Source: Maricaulis sp.
GTDB taxonomy: Bacteria; Pseudomonadota; Alphaproteobacteria; Caulobacterales; Maricaulaceae
Length of the DNA stretch: 5,661 bases
Direction: 5' to 3'
Assembly (NCBI GenBank): GCA_002694345.1
Contig: NZLV01000193.1
Location: forward strand, 1-5,661
Shown here piece by piece: positions 5,396 through 5,661 of this stretch; the first letter of the stretch is position 1; each line of letters begins with the position of its first letter. The notes below the pieces were generated by a model. The model was not told the origin of the DNA and did not search any database. It worked only from the letters and a program-made list of their open reading frames with translations. A program made the position numbers and the translations under genes.

Positions 5396-5661
5396 CGCGG
5401 CGCCTCACCGGCCCCGCGGCAGGCATAGAGCCCCATCACCGGAATCACGAGGGTCCGGCCATTGGGCTGGACCACCCGCATCACGGCCCGCTCGATGCGC
5501 TGACCGGAGGGCGAGCCCTCGCCCATCGTGCCCGACAGGCGGATGTCCAGCTGGCGGTCCGGATCCGTATAGACGCGCTGGAGCGCATCCCCGGCGACAT
5601 AGCCGCCCTCACGCACGGGCGTGTAAAAGCCATGCTCCGCCCCCATCGCGTGGAAGCGGGC
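5392..5661 (-). CDS. Unrecognised protein, C-terminal part (5' end beyond window)
   Basis: The minus-strand frame is open from the right edge to a TAG at 5394-5392, giving about 89 residues. An internal ATG at 5646 has no Shine-Dalgarno (upstream is GCTTCCACGCG), so I treat the gene as running in from outside. The visible sequence is soluble-looking and polar, with GGYVAGDALQRVYTDPDR, then a DIRLSGTMGEG stretch and a C-terminal VIPVMGLYACRGAGEAPR. I see no membrane segment and no motif I can assign to a family. Its stop overlaps the convergent stop of the prepilin peptidase within CTAG. Frame length and composition support real coding; function unknown. Confidence 0.6.
   Translation of the reverse strand, partial: ARFHAMGAEHGFYTPVREGGYVAGDALQRVYTDPDRQLDIRLSGTMGEGSPSGQRIERAVMRVVQPNGRTLVIPVMGLYACRGAGEAPR

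Overview
The window is GC-rich, gene-dense DNA that reads as an alphaproteobacterial chromosome. The PstS type, the short PilD-like prepilin peptidase, the OprO/OprP-family porin and a PhoB box of the CTGTCAT-N4-CTGTCAT kind support this. A Caulobacterales/Maricaulales-like origin is my guess from general resemblance and cannot be shown from the window. I see no mobile element, CRISPR array, tRNA or rRNA.

Almost everything lies on the minus strand and forms a phosphorus-acquisition locus. In transcription order it has two blocks. Block 1 (4902 to 1971) has a well-formed Pho box, the ABC ATPase PhnC, and a 673-residue protein whose start overlaps the phnC stop by 4 bp, closed by a strong intrinsic terminator. 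The 673-residue protein is a natural fusion of a PhnD-type phosphonate/phosphite/phosphate-binding lipoprotein to a PhnE-type permease. Together PhnC and PhnDE would be a complete importer from two polypeptides, with the binding protein tethered to the channel. Block 2 (about 1960 to beyond 1) has a leader carrying several dyads and a weak Pho-box-like site, an OprO/OprP-family outer-membrane porin, and the first half of pstS, cut by the left edge. The two blocks together cover outer-membrane entry, periplasmic capture and inner-membrane import of phosphorus compounds.

On the plus strand, divergent from phnC across only 68 bp, is a stand-alone A24-family prepilin peptidase (4910-5395). Its ribosome-binding site abuts the Pho box. 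It ends tail-to-tail, with overlapping stop codons, against the C-terminal part of an unrecognised minus-strand protein that runs off the right edge.

The most notable points are the PhnD-PhnE fusion with an extra topology-correcting membrane segment, and the replacement of the glutamate that binds the 2-aminoethylphosphonate amine in E. coli PhnD (suggesting another ligand). Next come a perfect hairpin that buries the porin Shine-Dalgarno, and the sharing of a tiny intergenic region between a Pho box and a pilin-processing gene. None of this amounts to a wholly new system; it is a known transport pathway in an unusual architecture.
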